Positions 11,900 to 23,916 of a stretch of 64,000 nucleotides of DNA are shown here, piece after piece. The number at the start of each line of letters is the position of its first letter. Positions within the stretch are counted from its first letter, which is position 1. The DNA comes from Portulaca oleracea (taxonomy: Eukaryota; Streptophyta; Magnoliopsida; Caryophyllales; Portulacaceae): positions 7,423,501 through 7,487,500 of the forward strand of contig CM055875.1 of the NCBI GenBank assembly GCA_029582165.1, read 5' to 3'. A program made the translations under genes and the position numbers. Below the pieces are notes generated by a model that worked only from the letters and a program-made list of their open reading frames with translations, had not been told where the DNA came from and did not search any database.

Positions 11900-13250
11900 G
11901 TGATCTCTCAGTCTATTTTTCAAAATGCTTCCTTTTTTTTAAGTTCATCCTTAAAATGCATATTGGTTTGCTCTTTTGGAAATAACCTTTCTTGCTTATA
12001 AAGGGTAGGTTGATATGCATGCCAATCTAAAGCTACCCACAACCTGCTTGCTGATACTAGTGTATTCTTACTATGATCTGGTTGCATTTATCAGATTTGG
12101 CATTCATTCTCTCTGCTGGAATGTGCATACACTTGTAGGATATCCTTTTTCGTAGCCAACTATGGTTTGTGAACTGTCATGTGTCACTATGTTCTACATA
12201 GCTTGTGGTTAACCAACATTTATGTTCAACAATAGCCATTACTTTACATCTTCAAAGATGTATTAATAAATACTTACATAATTTTTATTTACAAATTACT
12301 TTCCTCCTCTCTTTATGGTTCGATGACATCAAGTTTTAGGGTATTTTATCATTTAACTTTACACTACCAGAAAACACATGGCATGCATATGAAACTATAT
12401 AGCAGCTCATTAACTTTGCTCTGCTATATATTTTCATTGCATTCCCAAGTTTGTGATATGTATTGTAATTTTGAAAATAATTGTGCAATTAACTTTGCAA
12501 TGGTTCTATTTAATATTTTTTGTAATTTTATAAATAATTTTACAACTAATTATGTCAAAGTTTTATTTGTTTTTTGCTGTAATTTTGTCAATTTACATTG
12601 ATCCATCTAATCGTGAGATCTGACCATTCTGAATGGATGATTCCCATTGATTTTTGCAAGACTGATATAAAGTTTATCTTGTCTTTCCATTGAGTTTCGA
12701 CACTATTTTTTTTATCTTGATTTTCTACTTGTCATCAACATGATTAATGTGGATCTTGATTTTGCCTTCTAACAAGAGCTCAAGAGACTGGTACAGTGAC
12801 TTATTGCAATTGAAATGCGCAAGGAAGGGAAATTTAAAAGTTGTTGTCTGCGTATAGAAGGTTTGTACCAATTATAGTTACCAAGATCTCCGATCATGTT
12901 CAATTCATGAATTCCATAAGCAGCGCCCCTCCAAAATCCCAAAGCAAAGGCCACATTCCCTTGTAAATATTGTTATTGGGATCTTCCTCCATGTACTACG
13001 ATAACTGTGAGCTTGATTTATAATTTTATCTCAATTTCATCAATGTAAAATTTGCTCTTCCTAAATCTGGTTGTCCTTTGTTTTCTTGGTCGAACAGTAC
13101 ATCTAAACAAGGACTTGCAGTTACAACAAGAGTTATGTGTCAATACATAACTATTGTATGGACCTATGGTTGCTATTATTTGTCGGACAAACAAATTTTG
13201 TATTCCAATTGATACTTACAATTACTAACGTGTTTCTAATTAGCAGGTAA
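11900..13250. other. Non-coding, intron-like sequence
   Basis: Pyrimidine-rich, AT-rich DNA resembling plant introns. A possible exon remnant near 12777-12860 (ELKRLVQ then stop, AIEMRKEGKFK) has no identifiable family. Confidence 0.3.
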
Positions 13251-13264
13251 GATCGTCGGGTCAG

Positions 13265-13342
13265 AATTTCCTTTTCACTTCTAGAAATGCAAACATGACA
13301 TGAAGCTCATTGATTTTGGTATGCCAAACTCTATTAGGCCAG
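13265..13342 (+). pseudogene. Protein kinase pseudo-exon, CDPK-related kinase-like
   Basis: After GTCAG at 13260-13264, one frame reads NFLFTSRNANM and the next frame MKLIDFGMPNSIRPG before a CCAG/GTATC donor. Together they match kinase subdomains VIb-VII of CDPK-related kinases (ENFLFTS...MK-IDFGLSDF-RP), with a 1-base frameshift between them and Met after DFG instead of Leu. Only this one exon-sized piece is visible, about 1.7 kb after the HSP110-like piece. The family call is from motif memory and could be another CDPK-type kinase. Confidence 0.55.
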
Positions 13343-13741
13343 GTATCAACCTTTACCTTTTGCTTGTGGCCTCCGCTGTTTCTTAATAATAATATGAGTG
13401 AAAACCTTGATGCTCCATTTTCCTATTCTAAAACACTTGAGTACATGTAGCATGGAAAACATGAAGTTCGGCAACGGAAATGGGTATACTTTGTCATCAT
13501 CAACACAATCTATGTAGCTTCCCCATGCCATATAGAGATTGCCCCCCCCCCCCCCCCTACACAACTATCTATTTGCATCTTCTATTAGCACATCTTCTTT
13601 TATTAAAGTCTGAGGATGTTCTTCCCTTTTCATTTTAAGTAGTCCAAACATGTATGTTTTGCAAAAATCCTCCTTACATCTATCTGATTGTCTTTCTTTT
13701 GCATTACTACTGTATTATCTCATCAACAGCTATATTGTCGG

Positions 13742-13776
13742 GTCAGCGCGTGCTCCGCACGCGCTGACAAGACTAG
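13742..13776 (+). mobile_element. Helitron-type 3' terminus: 12-bp perfect hairpin plus CTAG
   Basis: GTCAGCGCGTGC (13742-13753), loop TCC, then the exact reverse complement (13757-13768), AAGA and CTAG (13773-13776) followed by T. Helitrons end in a short GC-rich hairpin just before CTRR and insert next to T. The spacing to CTAG (4 bases) is shorter than the usual 10-12. The matching 5' TC end was not found, so the element's extent is unknown. The pseudo-exons upstream may be its cargo. Confidence 0.6.
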
Positions 13777-15017
13777 TTCCAAATAAAAATCCTTTTTCTG
13801 CATTTTAGCTTTGTTTTTTAGAGCGATTATAATGGCGAGTCGCTTTTTATTTGAAAATGATATGGCATTCATTAATTTAAGCTTGAATTGAGTAAATTTA
13901 TCAATATATTAATAATTGACCAACTTGATCAATTCCTCAATTATTTTTTTTCGGCTCATGTCTCACTTCCTTTACCTTTCCTGAACCGTATCGGGTTAGG
14001 GTTGTTTCACAATCTGGGTTACCAAGCCTTCCCCCACCCCCTTTGAGAAACACGAGCAAAACCACTTCAAGGTCGAGTGTAGAGTCCATTTTAAGGTGGA
14101 TCCGGGACATTGGAGGCATATTCGGGTCATCGTTGGGTGTGGTATCCACTACAAGTGGGACCCATGACCATGGGGGTGGAGCTACGATTCCTCATCGAGA
14201 CTTACTTCGGATCTTTAGAGGAGCTCGAAAATCTTTAGGCAAGAATAAGCGAGCTAGAAAGGTCAACCTGGAAAGTTGAAATAGACATGCCTTCACAATA
14301 TATTTCGATCATAACCCTTCAATAAAACTCGGATTAATTTGATGGAAATTTTCCGCAATCGTCCTGGCTGATCACCTAGCTGAAAATTCGAACCATATTT
14401 GGATGGAGGGACCGAAAGTTTGATGGAAATAAACCCCTTGGTCAAGCCACTACATGTACTTAAATACTAATATTATACTCCTAAACTACCAACAAAAAGG
14501 GATGATGGGACTACTCCCTTGCAAGGCAAATCTATATTCCGATCCCTACTATTCCAATGCATGGGGAGGGGCATGTAATGATCATTGTGTAAGAAATCAC
14601 AACAGCAAATATTCCCTTATGCTCACTAGAACACTCAAGCCCTTCTATAATTAGTAAGTAAGAATCAACTCCACATAGTACTCCCTCTCATTTTTTTCTC
14701 ACTCATCCGCCCTCGATCTCTCTCTAACCGGCCGATTTTCTCTCGGTCTCCCTCTAAAACCCAGTCTCCATTACTCCCCACAATTATGATCTCTTTAAAC
14801 ACCATTTTGATAAGAGAAATGAGCATTTAGATTGTACAAAGAGAAGGAAGAAAAGAAGGGAACTCTTGAAGCTAGTTGGAGACCTTTGAAGGACGATTGA
14901 AGGGCTCAATTAAGTTGGGACTTGTTTTAATTTTATCAACTTAAAAACCTTGAAAGGGTTTGTTTCTGCCCAAGTTCAAGCCATGAAAATTAGAGTAAGA
15001 TCGAGTTTAAAAAAAAA
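13777..15017. other. Intergenic sequence, no supported gene
   Basis: A more GC-balanced stretch at 13950-14280 has a 78-codon open frame without any recognisable domain. CT-rich sequence at 14680-14760 resembles a transcribed leader of an LTR or gene but has no flanking structure. Confidence 0.3.
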
Positions 15018-15430
15018 GGATTATTGGATGCCTATAATACCAACTTTGGGGGTGTTGGACATTAATAATACAAACTATTTTCTTGGACACTAGTAGTACC
15101 AACTATCGACCTATTTTCCTCCAACAGTACATGACCGAGTTGTTATAGTTTTAACTCATCGGAAAGATGATGTGGCTCCATGATGTGTGACGTGGAAAGT
15201 AGAGTTTGGGTAGAAAATTTTGACGTGGACACTAACATGCCTTCTATGTAACATATTATGGAGCTACATCATCTTTTTTACGAGTTAAAACCATAACAAT
15301 TTGACGGTGTACTGTTAGAGAAAAATAGGTTAATAGTTTGTACTGCTAGTGTCCAAGAAAATAGTTTGTATTATTAATATCCAATACCTATAAAATTGGT
15401 ATTATTGATGTTCAAAAACCCTAAAAAAAC
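15018..15430. mobile_element. Foldback MITE with about 175-bp inverted arms
   Basis: The left arm (about 15019-15190) is the imperfect reverse complement of the right arm (about 15245-15425). Shared phrases include TAATAATACAAACTATTTTC, TTGGACACTAG and AAGATGATGT. The central spacer is only about 55 bases, so the RNA would fold into a long hairpin. A half copy of the same family lies at 20533-20745. Superfamily not determined. Confidence 0.8.
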
Positions 15431-15562
15431 AACCGGAAACATTCAAGGTAACCAACCTCCTCAAACCCTCGAACAACCACCCCACCTAGCGCACGAGTTC
15501 TCTCGCCCTTCTAGATCTCATCTTCAAATTACCTCCAAAAGAAATGGTAGCCCTTGCTGTAA

Positions 15563-15567
15563 GGAAG
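15563..15567 (+). repeat. Left target-site duplication of the solo LTR (GGAAG)
   Basis: GGAAG directly before TGTAAAACCCC. The same five bases follow the LTR at 19400-19404. Confidence 0.8.
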
Positions 15568-18500
15568 TGTAAAACCCCAGGAAATCGGATTATAATCGTC
15601 GTTACGTCGTTAGTATTATTTTATGTCCGTTAATTATTTATGTGTTTAAATTGTTAACACTAGAGCTCGTAGGACCGTCGAGGGATTATCAAGGGTAATA
15701 TGGTCTTTTCTATATGCATGGGTATGCATGGGAATAAGGGTATTTTGGTAAATTACATGTTAATTATTGATGATTATGTGTTAGTTTTTATTTAATTAAT
15801 TATGTGTTTTTTGGTATTATTATTAGTATTATTATTGTTTCAGAATTTAAAAATCATACTCTATTTACTATTTTTAGTGGCCGATTGTTAGCAGTCTTTT
15901 TCCCCAAGTTTGTTTATTATTTGTATTAATTAGCATATTACATTAATTAAGAAAGCTAAATCCAAACCCTAAACTCCCACTTCTCCTTCTCTCCCTGCCG
16001 TGCCCTAACTGCTGCTGCCTCACCCGTCGATGCCGCTGGAGCGCCACGTGCAACCACCGTCCTTCGTCGCCGGACCACCACCGCCGCACCATCGCAACCA
16101 CCGCAACCCTCCCTTCTAGTTTCTCTCTCTCGTCCTTCTTTCTTTCCTTCCATCTGCATCGTCGTGCGCCCCTGCCAACCGCCGCCTAGTGGCCGCCGAT
16201 CGTCTTCGTCGACTCCTGACCACCGGACGACCGCCGTGCAACCCTGTCATCACCGGAAACCGCCCTGACACGAAGAAACGGACGACTGCTGCTTGAAGTC
16301 GCTGTTGGTTTCGACCCCGACCACCACCGCGACTCCACCGACCCTCACTGACGACGCTCCACCATCCGACGTTGCCGCCGCTGCCGACCCCGCTCCGACC
16401 GCGGTCCGTTCTGCCCAGTAAACTCATATGTAAACCCTAAACCCATTCTACTACCTTATTCTGCTCATGTATCATTCATACTATATTTTTTTCATCATTA
16501 TGATATGATTAGTATTATGTTAATGGTTCTTATTATTCTTATCAAATTAGGTTGCATGCATGGAAACTTATGTAGTATGTGACGTGGGGTTAGAGGGTGT
16601 GGGTACTAAAATGGTTCTTATTATTCTTATAAGTGTTTCAAAGTATTTGCACAATACAGTGTTAATAATGGCTACTACATCTGAAGCATAATATTTAGGG
16701 TTTTTTTTTTATATTAAATTATGCATAATTTAAGTGTGATTAAGTGATTAATCTGATTTTATATGTTCTTTGTGATTTGTGGTGCTCGTGAATAAAGTTT
16801 TAAATGTTGTATGTTTTAGTTTTGGAAGTATTTCGCAAAGTGTGAATAGATTTTGAGAAATTTTAATTAAAACCATAAGTTTGCGATTATTATTATATGA
16901 TAGCTTTTAAAAGTGTCTTGTTAAATTTTCTTATGGTGTTTACAAAGTAAATTATATTGTGGGTTGTAAAGTTTTGATCTTGATATGTTAATTGTATTAT
17001 TATTGATTATTATCATATGTTATCTTTTACTATGAGTTTTATCGTTTTCTTTATTTTAAAATGCTTCAAATTTACTCATGAGTGAAGGTTTACTACCCTT
17101 GTTGTGCGTGGTTTATTTCCATAAGGTTCGATGCCGAAAATTTGGGTTGTTGTGACCTTTATAGTTGGTTCTTAAAGAAAATGTTTATTTTGAAAATTTA
17201 ATTGTTCATGTGAGAATTTGGTGTTAGTTTGAGTATAGTTTGGCCTTGGTTGGGTTAAGGGGTGAAGAGGAAGGTATTTGACCTTAAGTGGACTGTTTAG
17301 AGACCCAAGTTAGAGTCCCGGGATAGTATGGTTAAAGTAGGACCGAAAAACCCCGAGCTAAAGGTAGGTTAGTTAGGACAGAATTTGTGAGTCATATGAT
17401 ATCGGTCACCATTTATTGTGTAGTTAATATTTAGCACTACCGTTTGGTCTGGAAATACCTTAGGATGTTAGCTTTTATAGGAATTTTGCGGATCAGGAGT
17501 TGGAGGTGTATATTCTGAGTTACGACCCAAATAATGCACCTAGGTCAGAACTGGACAGTTTATATAGTTGGCTGCTTTTGAGGATCATAGGGCGTGTTTT
17601 AGGTCTCGTGATCAACATAAGAGTTTTAGTAGACATCCCAAGGTTTCCAGAAAGTCCAAAACCATACCCATAGGATGTCGGGAAGTCAAGTTATAGTTCG
17701 TTTTATCCGGACGTTGCAATCTGTCCAGTTTATTCTCTTGAATAAATGTGTTGTTATGTGTGAATTATTCAATTGATTGTATTATGGAACTGTTTGTGAT
17801 ATGTGATAGTTAGATGATGTGAGATATGTTTAAAATGTTAATTTATGAATGATGGGAACCTTATAGTGTTCCTAGGGGTGGGTTAGGTCGAAATTAGATC
17901 GTGTTAACTCCGTACGACGCGCTTTGATGTTAGAAATTACTTTATTTATAGGCGCGATTTAGATCGACTCGTTTTAGTGAGCTCAAGTATATTCGTGGAA
18001 GTCAAGTGAAGTGAAGTGAAGAATTTCAGGTAATGTCTATGTCCTAATCCCCTTGTGGATGCGTTTTATGTGTTTTATGGTTTTACTATATTTTGGAAAT
18101 TGCATCCCGAAAGGGGATTTTATTGTAAAATTGGCTGTCTGATTGGATATTGTTATGTTTCTTTGAGTTGGAAAAATGGGGACAGTCGTTTATGTGTGAT
18201 TTGGAAATGGTTTTGGAAATTTGGGATTGGATTGGATTGGATTGGATTGTTTGAGTTGGATTGGTACGATATTAAACCTGATTAATAATTCAAACGTGAC
18301 GTAAATGCGGGTTCGGGTAACGCCCCCGAAGACCAGGATGTGGTATCCTTGAGGAGGGTTGTCAAGAGATCAGGGATGCCTGATAAGTGCTACTTCCCCG
18401 GGGTTAAACATCTCTTCATTGTTAAAGTCGCCACAAGATCATTACTCCAAGAAAGTAGTTGAATTGAGATCCCCCGACTAAGGATCTAAGCCTAAATTCA

Positions 18501-19399
18501 AGCCAAATTCTAAACATGTTCACTTATGTTATAATAACTAAGTTGCTAGAAGAATGGCACTAGAAATTGTCTTCGGTACAAGCTGGTAGATGGTTCTGAC
18601 TCCGGTCAGTTGACTTTATACTAAACTATCGGATAGCCAACTAGTTAGAAATAGAATTTCAATGTTGATTGAGCGGAGTTGCTCGGAACAAGGTCTTTTT
18701 CGGGGTAAGGGAAAGAAGGGGGGATGGCGTATTGGCGAAGAGAAATCAATCAACGTAGTGGCGAAGTTTTATGCACGTGTGTGAAATAGATGGTCATCCG
18801 TATGATTGTGATTGTGAATGATTGAGATTGGTATTGATATTGAGATTGTGATATTGAGATTTGGATTATAGCGAAGTCATTGGACTTCGAGGGCCAAATA
18901 AGCAAGGCCCGCCCGCTTAATAATTCTGAAAGGTGGTTTGGTTGGTTGGGAAGGAAAGTTGGTTTCGAAAAGATTTGACTTGTTCACTTCTTCCCCAAAA
19001 ATGAATTGAAATGGCTTTTGAATTGCTTTAACGGTTAGGGGTAGACATTATTGAGTCCTCCTCATGTTTTAAATGTTTTGTTTTCAGGTGAAGAATTCTA
19101 TGCTGGGGATGGGAATTAGCAAGTGAGGACGTTCGTTAGACTTTGTTGTTTGGAATACAGACTTTAGTAGTGTTGTCAGACTTGAAATCTTTCAGTAGTT
19201 TTGTTATGTCTTGAATTCAGATTGTTGCTAAGTTAAATTCGAAGTTTAATTTGTTTAGTTAAATCCTTATTCTTGCCTTGTACTTCTCCGGAGGTACGGC
19301 AGTGACGCCCGTCTTTTCTTGGATGTTTTCCGCTGTTTTTCGTTGGTCAACGTTAGGTTTGACCGTTAGTTTTAAAAATCGAATTTCCAGGGCGTTACA
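15568..19399 (+). mobile_element. Solo LTR of a large Ty3/gypsy-type element, 3832 bp
   Basis: It starts TGTAAAACCCCAGGAAATC and ends GATT-less but complementary, as AATTTCCAGGGCGTTACA, so the ends form an imperfect inverted repeat of about 18 bases opening TGTAA and closing TTACA. It is flanked by GGAAG on both sides (15563-15567 and 19400-19404). No gag, pol, PBS or polypurine tract occurs inside or next to it, so it is best read as a solo LTR left by LTR-LTR recombination. The GC-rich patch at 15960-16430 after AAACCCTAAA resembles a transcribed R/U5 leader. A (GGATT)n run is at 18226-18250. LTRs this long are known from the Tat/Ogre/Retand group, but the orientation and lineage here are inferred. 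Confidence 0.75.
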
Positions 19400-19486
19400 G
19401 GAAGATAACCCAATAATCCGTTTAACAAAAACTAGAGTACCATGGGACTTAAGGACCTCTAACCAAAACCTGTCCGCCTGGGAAAT

Positions 19487-20075
19487 TGGGCATAACACAA
19501 TTCGGTTTTGTTAAAACATTTATTAATGCATGCAATTTTGAGCTAAGGTAATCTAAAAATTTGGTCATAAAGTAGACTAATTTTAAGAACTTCTCAAACT
19601 TGATTCACCTTGATAGCTTAAGAATTGAAATAGTTATGAATTCATGATTATGACCATTGAAAGTGAAGTTGCTGCCCATGAACAGTGAATACCACAGTTC
19701 AGTTTTGCTAAAATATGTATTAATGCATGTAAGTTCGAGGTAATCTAAAAATATGATCATAAATTGAACTAGTTTTAGGAACTTCTCCAACTTGAATCAC
19801 CCTCAAAGCTTAAGAAATGAATTAGTTATGAATTTTTGTTTATTAACCTTATAAACTGAGTTACTGCCCATGAACAGTGAATAACACAACTCGGTAATGT
19901 TAAAATATGTATTAATGCATGCAAGTTTGAGGTAATCTAAAAATATGGTCATACACTAGTCTAATTTTAAGAACCTCTCCGACTTGAATCACCGACAAAG
20001 CTTGAGAAATGAATTAGTTATAGATTTTTTTATTACGGACCTTAAAAACTAAGTTATTGCACGTAAATAACAGCG
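19487..20075. repeat. Tandem repeat, three copies of about 195 bp
   Basis: TATTAATGCATG recurs at 19521, 19718 and 19910 (spacings 197 and 192). The copies share ACAGTGAATA, GGTAATCTAAAAAT, CTTGAATCACC and AATGAATTAGTTAT-like phrases and are diverged. It starts about 90 bases after the solo LTR. Confidence 0.85.
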
Positions 20076-20532
20076 CGAGGTAGGACGACCCCCGGGAAAA
20101 GGGCTCTAACCCTTTTTCACCTCGGGTGTGCTACTTAATGATCAAGAGCCGACTAAGGTTGCTTAATCCTTAAATAAGGATATTTTTATTTTATGAAATT
20201 TGTTTTAAGGATATTTTTATTTTATGAAATTTGTTTTCGAGGAGAGACTTTTATTTTATATAATAATCAATTTTTATTATTCACATGCTTGAAATTACAT
20301 CAAATTAATTTACAAATAATTTTACATAAAATCCGATTCAAATCCGAGCCATGACCCAATAAAGAATTCGTAGAATATTCAAAGGCCATGTGACCTTTGA
20401 TAATTTCTATGGCATTTTCCCTTGAGTAAACTCCGGATCGGAATATGGGCAAATGTAAATTATTTTTATAATTCTTTTAATGTAATAAACATAAACGTTA
20501 GATAATAAAAAGAGATTATATAAAAAAAGAAG

Positions 20533-20745
20533 GATTTTTAGACATCAATAATACCAACTTTGGGGGTATTGGATATTAATAATACAAACTATTTTCTTGG
20601 ACACGAGTAGTACGAACTATTGACATATTTTCCTCTAACAGTACACTGTCGAATTGTTATGGTTTTAACTCATCGAAAAGATGATGTATCTCCATAATAT
20701 GTGACATGGAAGGCATGTTAATGTCCACGTCAACATTTTCTACCC
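20533..20745. mobile_element. Half copy of the 15-kb foldback MITE
   Basis: Matches one arm of the element at 15018-15430 (TAATAATACAAACTATTTTC, TTTTAACTCATCG, AAGATGATGTA) and then its centre in the opposite orientation (GTCCACGTCAACATTTTCTA). It stops there and the second arm is missing. It is a truncated relative. Confidence 0.75.
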
Positions 20746-21090
20746 GTCCTTCCTTCGACCCGTCTTTCGACCCTTGTCCACAGAAATGAGGAGGGTCACA
20801 TGTCCTTCCTATTTCTATGGGTTGGGCACGCCTTCTTTCGACCCGTCTGGAGGCTTGAGAAAAATAGGAAGGCCGCCAGTCCTTCCTATTTTTCTTGGGC
20901 TTCGGACGTTGCTGGGCCTAGCTTGAAATTGAGCAAGGCCCAGTGGCCTTCTTATTATATATATTTTTTGGTTTCCGGATGTATTGGCCCAATTCTCGGG
21001 TGAATTTTACCGGTATAAAATTCGGTGTCTACAGAGAGTCCTCACTTTGATCGAGTCTGAATAGGACGAAGGTCAAAGTAACCTGAGATT
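20746..21090. other. Short direct repeats, unassigned
   Basis: Phrases such as CCTTCTTTCGACCCGTC and CCAGTCCTTCCTATTT repeat within 20750-20960. TCGGTGTCTACAGAGAGTCC at about 21020-21040 resembles LTR-type ends, but no pair was found. No gene seen. Confidence 0.3.
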
Positions 21091-21099
21091 AGTGACGCT

Positions 21100-21590
21100 G
21101 GTGCACTTTTAACGGCAACCTGGGAAATGTTGGCGGCCTTTTAGCGGCAGCTTGATTCTAGCTACATTTTAGCGGTAGCTGTATGATAGTGGTGCTAAAG
21201 TTAGCAGCCTTTTAGCTGCAGCTGGATGACGGCGGTCTGTTTTAGCGGCAACCTGGAATTAGCCACCTTTTAGCGGCAGGTGGATGATGATAGTCCCTTT
21301 TAGCGGTGACCTGGATGATGGCGGTGCCTTTTGGGGGCAACCTGGCGTTAGCAACCTGTTAGCGGCTGCTGGAAAATGGTGGTCCCTTTTAGCGGCAACT
21401 TGGATGATGGCGGTGCCTTTTAGCGGCAACCTAGCGTCAGCAACCTTTTAGCGGCAGCTGGATGATGGTCGTCCCTTTTAGCGGCAACCTGAAGTCAGCA
21501 ACCTTTTAGTGGCAGCTGGATGATGGTGGTGACTTTTAGCAGCAACCTGAAATCAGCAACCTTTTAGCGGCGGCTAAACAAGATTACTAT
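21100..21590. repeat. GC-richer minisatellite, unit about 58 bp
   Basis: The phrase CTTTTAGCGGCAACCTGG and its variant CTTTTAGCGGCAGCTGGATG recur about every 29 bases, and the combined unit repeats about every 58 bases. At least seven units are visible, diverged by substitutions. It runs without a gap into the truncated retrotransposon pol at 21590. It has no open frame of note. Confidence 0.8.
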
Positions 21591-23916
21591 CAAGTACAGG
21601 TTTCCTATTCCTATACTTGAAGATTTATTGGATGAGCTCTATGGTGCCCAAGTCTTTTCAAATATAGGTCTGCGAAGTGGGTATTATCAGATCCGAATTC
21701 AAGAAGGGGACGAATGGAAGACTTCATTCAAAACCAAGGGAGGCCTCTATGAATGGTTAGTCATGCCTTTTGGTCTAACTAATGCTCCCTCTACTTTTAT
21801 GAGATTGATGATTCAGGTTTTGAAGCCCCTTATTGGCAAATGTGTTGTTGTCTACTTTGATGACATACTTGTATATAGCAAGAGTGAGGAGGATCACGTT
21901 TTTCACCTTCAATCAGTTTTGGAGATCTTGGCTCACGAGCAACTGTACGACAATCTATCAAAGTGTCACTTCTTCACCAACAAATTAGTCTTTCTTGGCT
22001 ATGTACTCTCGACTGATGGGATACAAGTTGATGAAGAAAAGATCAAAGCTATCAAAGAGTAGCCTACACGGACTAGCATTCATGATATTCGAAGCTTCCA
22101 TGGCTCGGCCTCTTTCAATGGAGGTTTGTGAAGAATTTCAGAACTATTTTATCTCCTATGACCGAGCTATTGAAGTCCAAGGAGTTCTCATGGACGCCAG
22201 CAGCACAACAGGCGTTCGAAAACATCAAAGAACAACTCTGCACCGCACCTATATTAGCCCTACCAAGCTTTGATAAGAAGTTTGAAGTTGAGTGTGATGC
22301 TTTTGGAGTTGGAATTGGAGCTGTATTATCTCAAGAGGGCCGCCCCTTGGCCTATTACAGTGAGAAACTCAGTGATGTAAGGAAGAAGTACAACACCTAT
22401 GATAAAGATTTCTATGCTATTATTCATGCCCTAGAGCATTGGAGACATTATCTTATTGGCCACGAGTTTATCTTGCATAGTGAGCATGAAGCATTGAAGT
22501 ATATTCAAGGGCAACACAAGCTAAACCCACGACATGCTAAGTGGGTTAAATTTATGCAAGCTTATCACTTTGTTATCCAGCACAAAGTCGGCCACTTGAA
22601 CAAGGGAGCAGATTCCCTATCACGAAGGTACTTATTATTACATGTTCTTGATTCTCATGTAATAGGGTTGGAACACAGCAAAGATCTCTATAAGGAAGAT
22701 GAATATTTCAAGGAGATCTATGAAGCATGCAAGAGGCGCCCCAACGACCATTATCACGTGGAGAATGGCTTCCTATTCCATGGGAATCAACTGTGTATTC
22801 CCAAGAGCAGTCTTAGAGAGCTTCTTATCTTAAAAGTTCATGAAGTCTAGCAGGGCACTTCGGTATTGAGAAGACTTATCTCATGATGAAAGAACATTAC
22901 TTTTGGCCTCACATGGTCAAGGACGTTGAGCATATGGTGAAAAGATGTTATATTTGCAACTTATCCAAGATTCATGTGCTACGCCAAGGGTTATACACGC
23001 CCTTACCTATTCTAGAAGGTCCTTGGGAGGATGTTAGTCTCGATTTCATCGTGGGACTACCTAGGACTCAACGTGGGAAAGACTCTATCATGGTGGTTGT
23101 TGATTGATTCTCAAAGATGGCTCACTTTATTCCATGTCACACCACTAATGATGTTGTTAGAGTTGTAGACTTATACTTCCAAGAGGTTATTAAGCTTCAT
23201 GGTATACCAAGGACTATGGTCTCTGATAGGGATGCCAAGTTCTGTAGTCACTTTTGGGTTACTCTATGGAAGAAGATGTGAACCAAGCTCAAGTACAGTA
23301 CGGCATGTCATCCCCAAATTGATGGGCAGACCGAGGTCACCAACCGGACCCTTGGTTCACTACTAAGGTCCTTGGAGAATAAAGACAAGAAGGGGTTGGA
23401 TACTCTACTCCCACATGCTGAATTTGCCTTCAATCGTGCTCCTAGCAAGGCAACGGGACAATCACCCTTCCAAGTAGTGTATGGGAGAAACCCTAATACT
23501 CCCATGGACCTCACGCCAATCAACACTACTATGAGCTACAGTCATGAAGCAAACAAACAATCCCAGGAGATCCAAAAGCTTCATGAGGAAGTGAGAGGAA
23601 GAATAGCTAAGTATACTCAACAAATCTCAGACTTAGCTAACAAGAAGAGGAAGAAGGTTATGTTCCAATCAGGAGATCTAGTATGGGTTCACTTGAAGAA
23701 GGAGAGGTTTCCCTTCAAGAGGAAAGGAAAGCTTGTTTCTAAGGCTGATGGTCCGTTTGAAGTTCTAGAAAGGGTTGGAGATAATGCTTACAAGCTCTCA
23801 TTGAATGAAGACTATGGTGGAAGTGAAACATTCAATGTAGCTGATTTGAAACCCTACTATGATGAAGGAGATGGCCTTCCAAGTTTGAGGACAAACTCTT
23901 CTCAACAAGGGGGGAA
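21576..23916 (+). pseudogene. Ty3/gypsy pol: RT, RNase H and integrase, degenerate
   Basis: Order RT (21576-22062), RNase H (about 22128-22620), zinc-binding H2C2 and DDE integrase (about 22850-23700) then a C-terminal GPF-like region marks Ty3/gypsy. The RT active site YFDD is at 21853-21864. RNase H has VECDAFGVGIGAVL. Integrase shows HFGIEKT with [24 protein letters not shown] and DGQTEVTNR, giving the D, D, E triad. TAG at about 22060 (Trp codon lost), a frameshift near 22850, and TGA at about 23105 and 23279 kill it. RT starts abruptly at [12 protein letters not shown], right after the 58-bp repeat. Gag, protease and the 5' LTR are gone. Confidence 0.9.
23906..23916 (+). promoter_or_regulatory. 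Polypurine tract of the Ty3/gypsy element
   Basis: AAGGGGGGAA directly before the LTR start TGATGT. It primes plus-strand DNA synthesis in LTR retrotransposons. Confidence 0.8.

Noticed and set aside
12769..12954. Minus-strand frame with GFWRGAAYGIHELNMIGD
   Set aside because: Short and without a family I can name. It overlaps weak exon-like text on the other strand.
14043..14279. 78-codon Ser/Arg-rich frame
   Set aside because: No recognisable motif. Ty3 gag was considered but no zinc knuckle or gag core is present.
15956..16427. Arg/Gly-rich minus-strand frames
   Set aside because: They arise from the GC-rich leader-like patch of the solo LTR and show no domain or codon pattern.
21576..23916. 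Endogenous pararetrovirus (caulimovirus-like) origin of the RT
   Set aside because: RT and RNase H are followed by an integrase, a polypurine tract and an LTR, so this is a Ty3/gypsy element, not a pararetrovirus.
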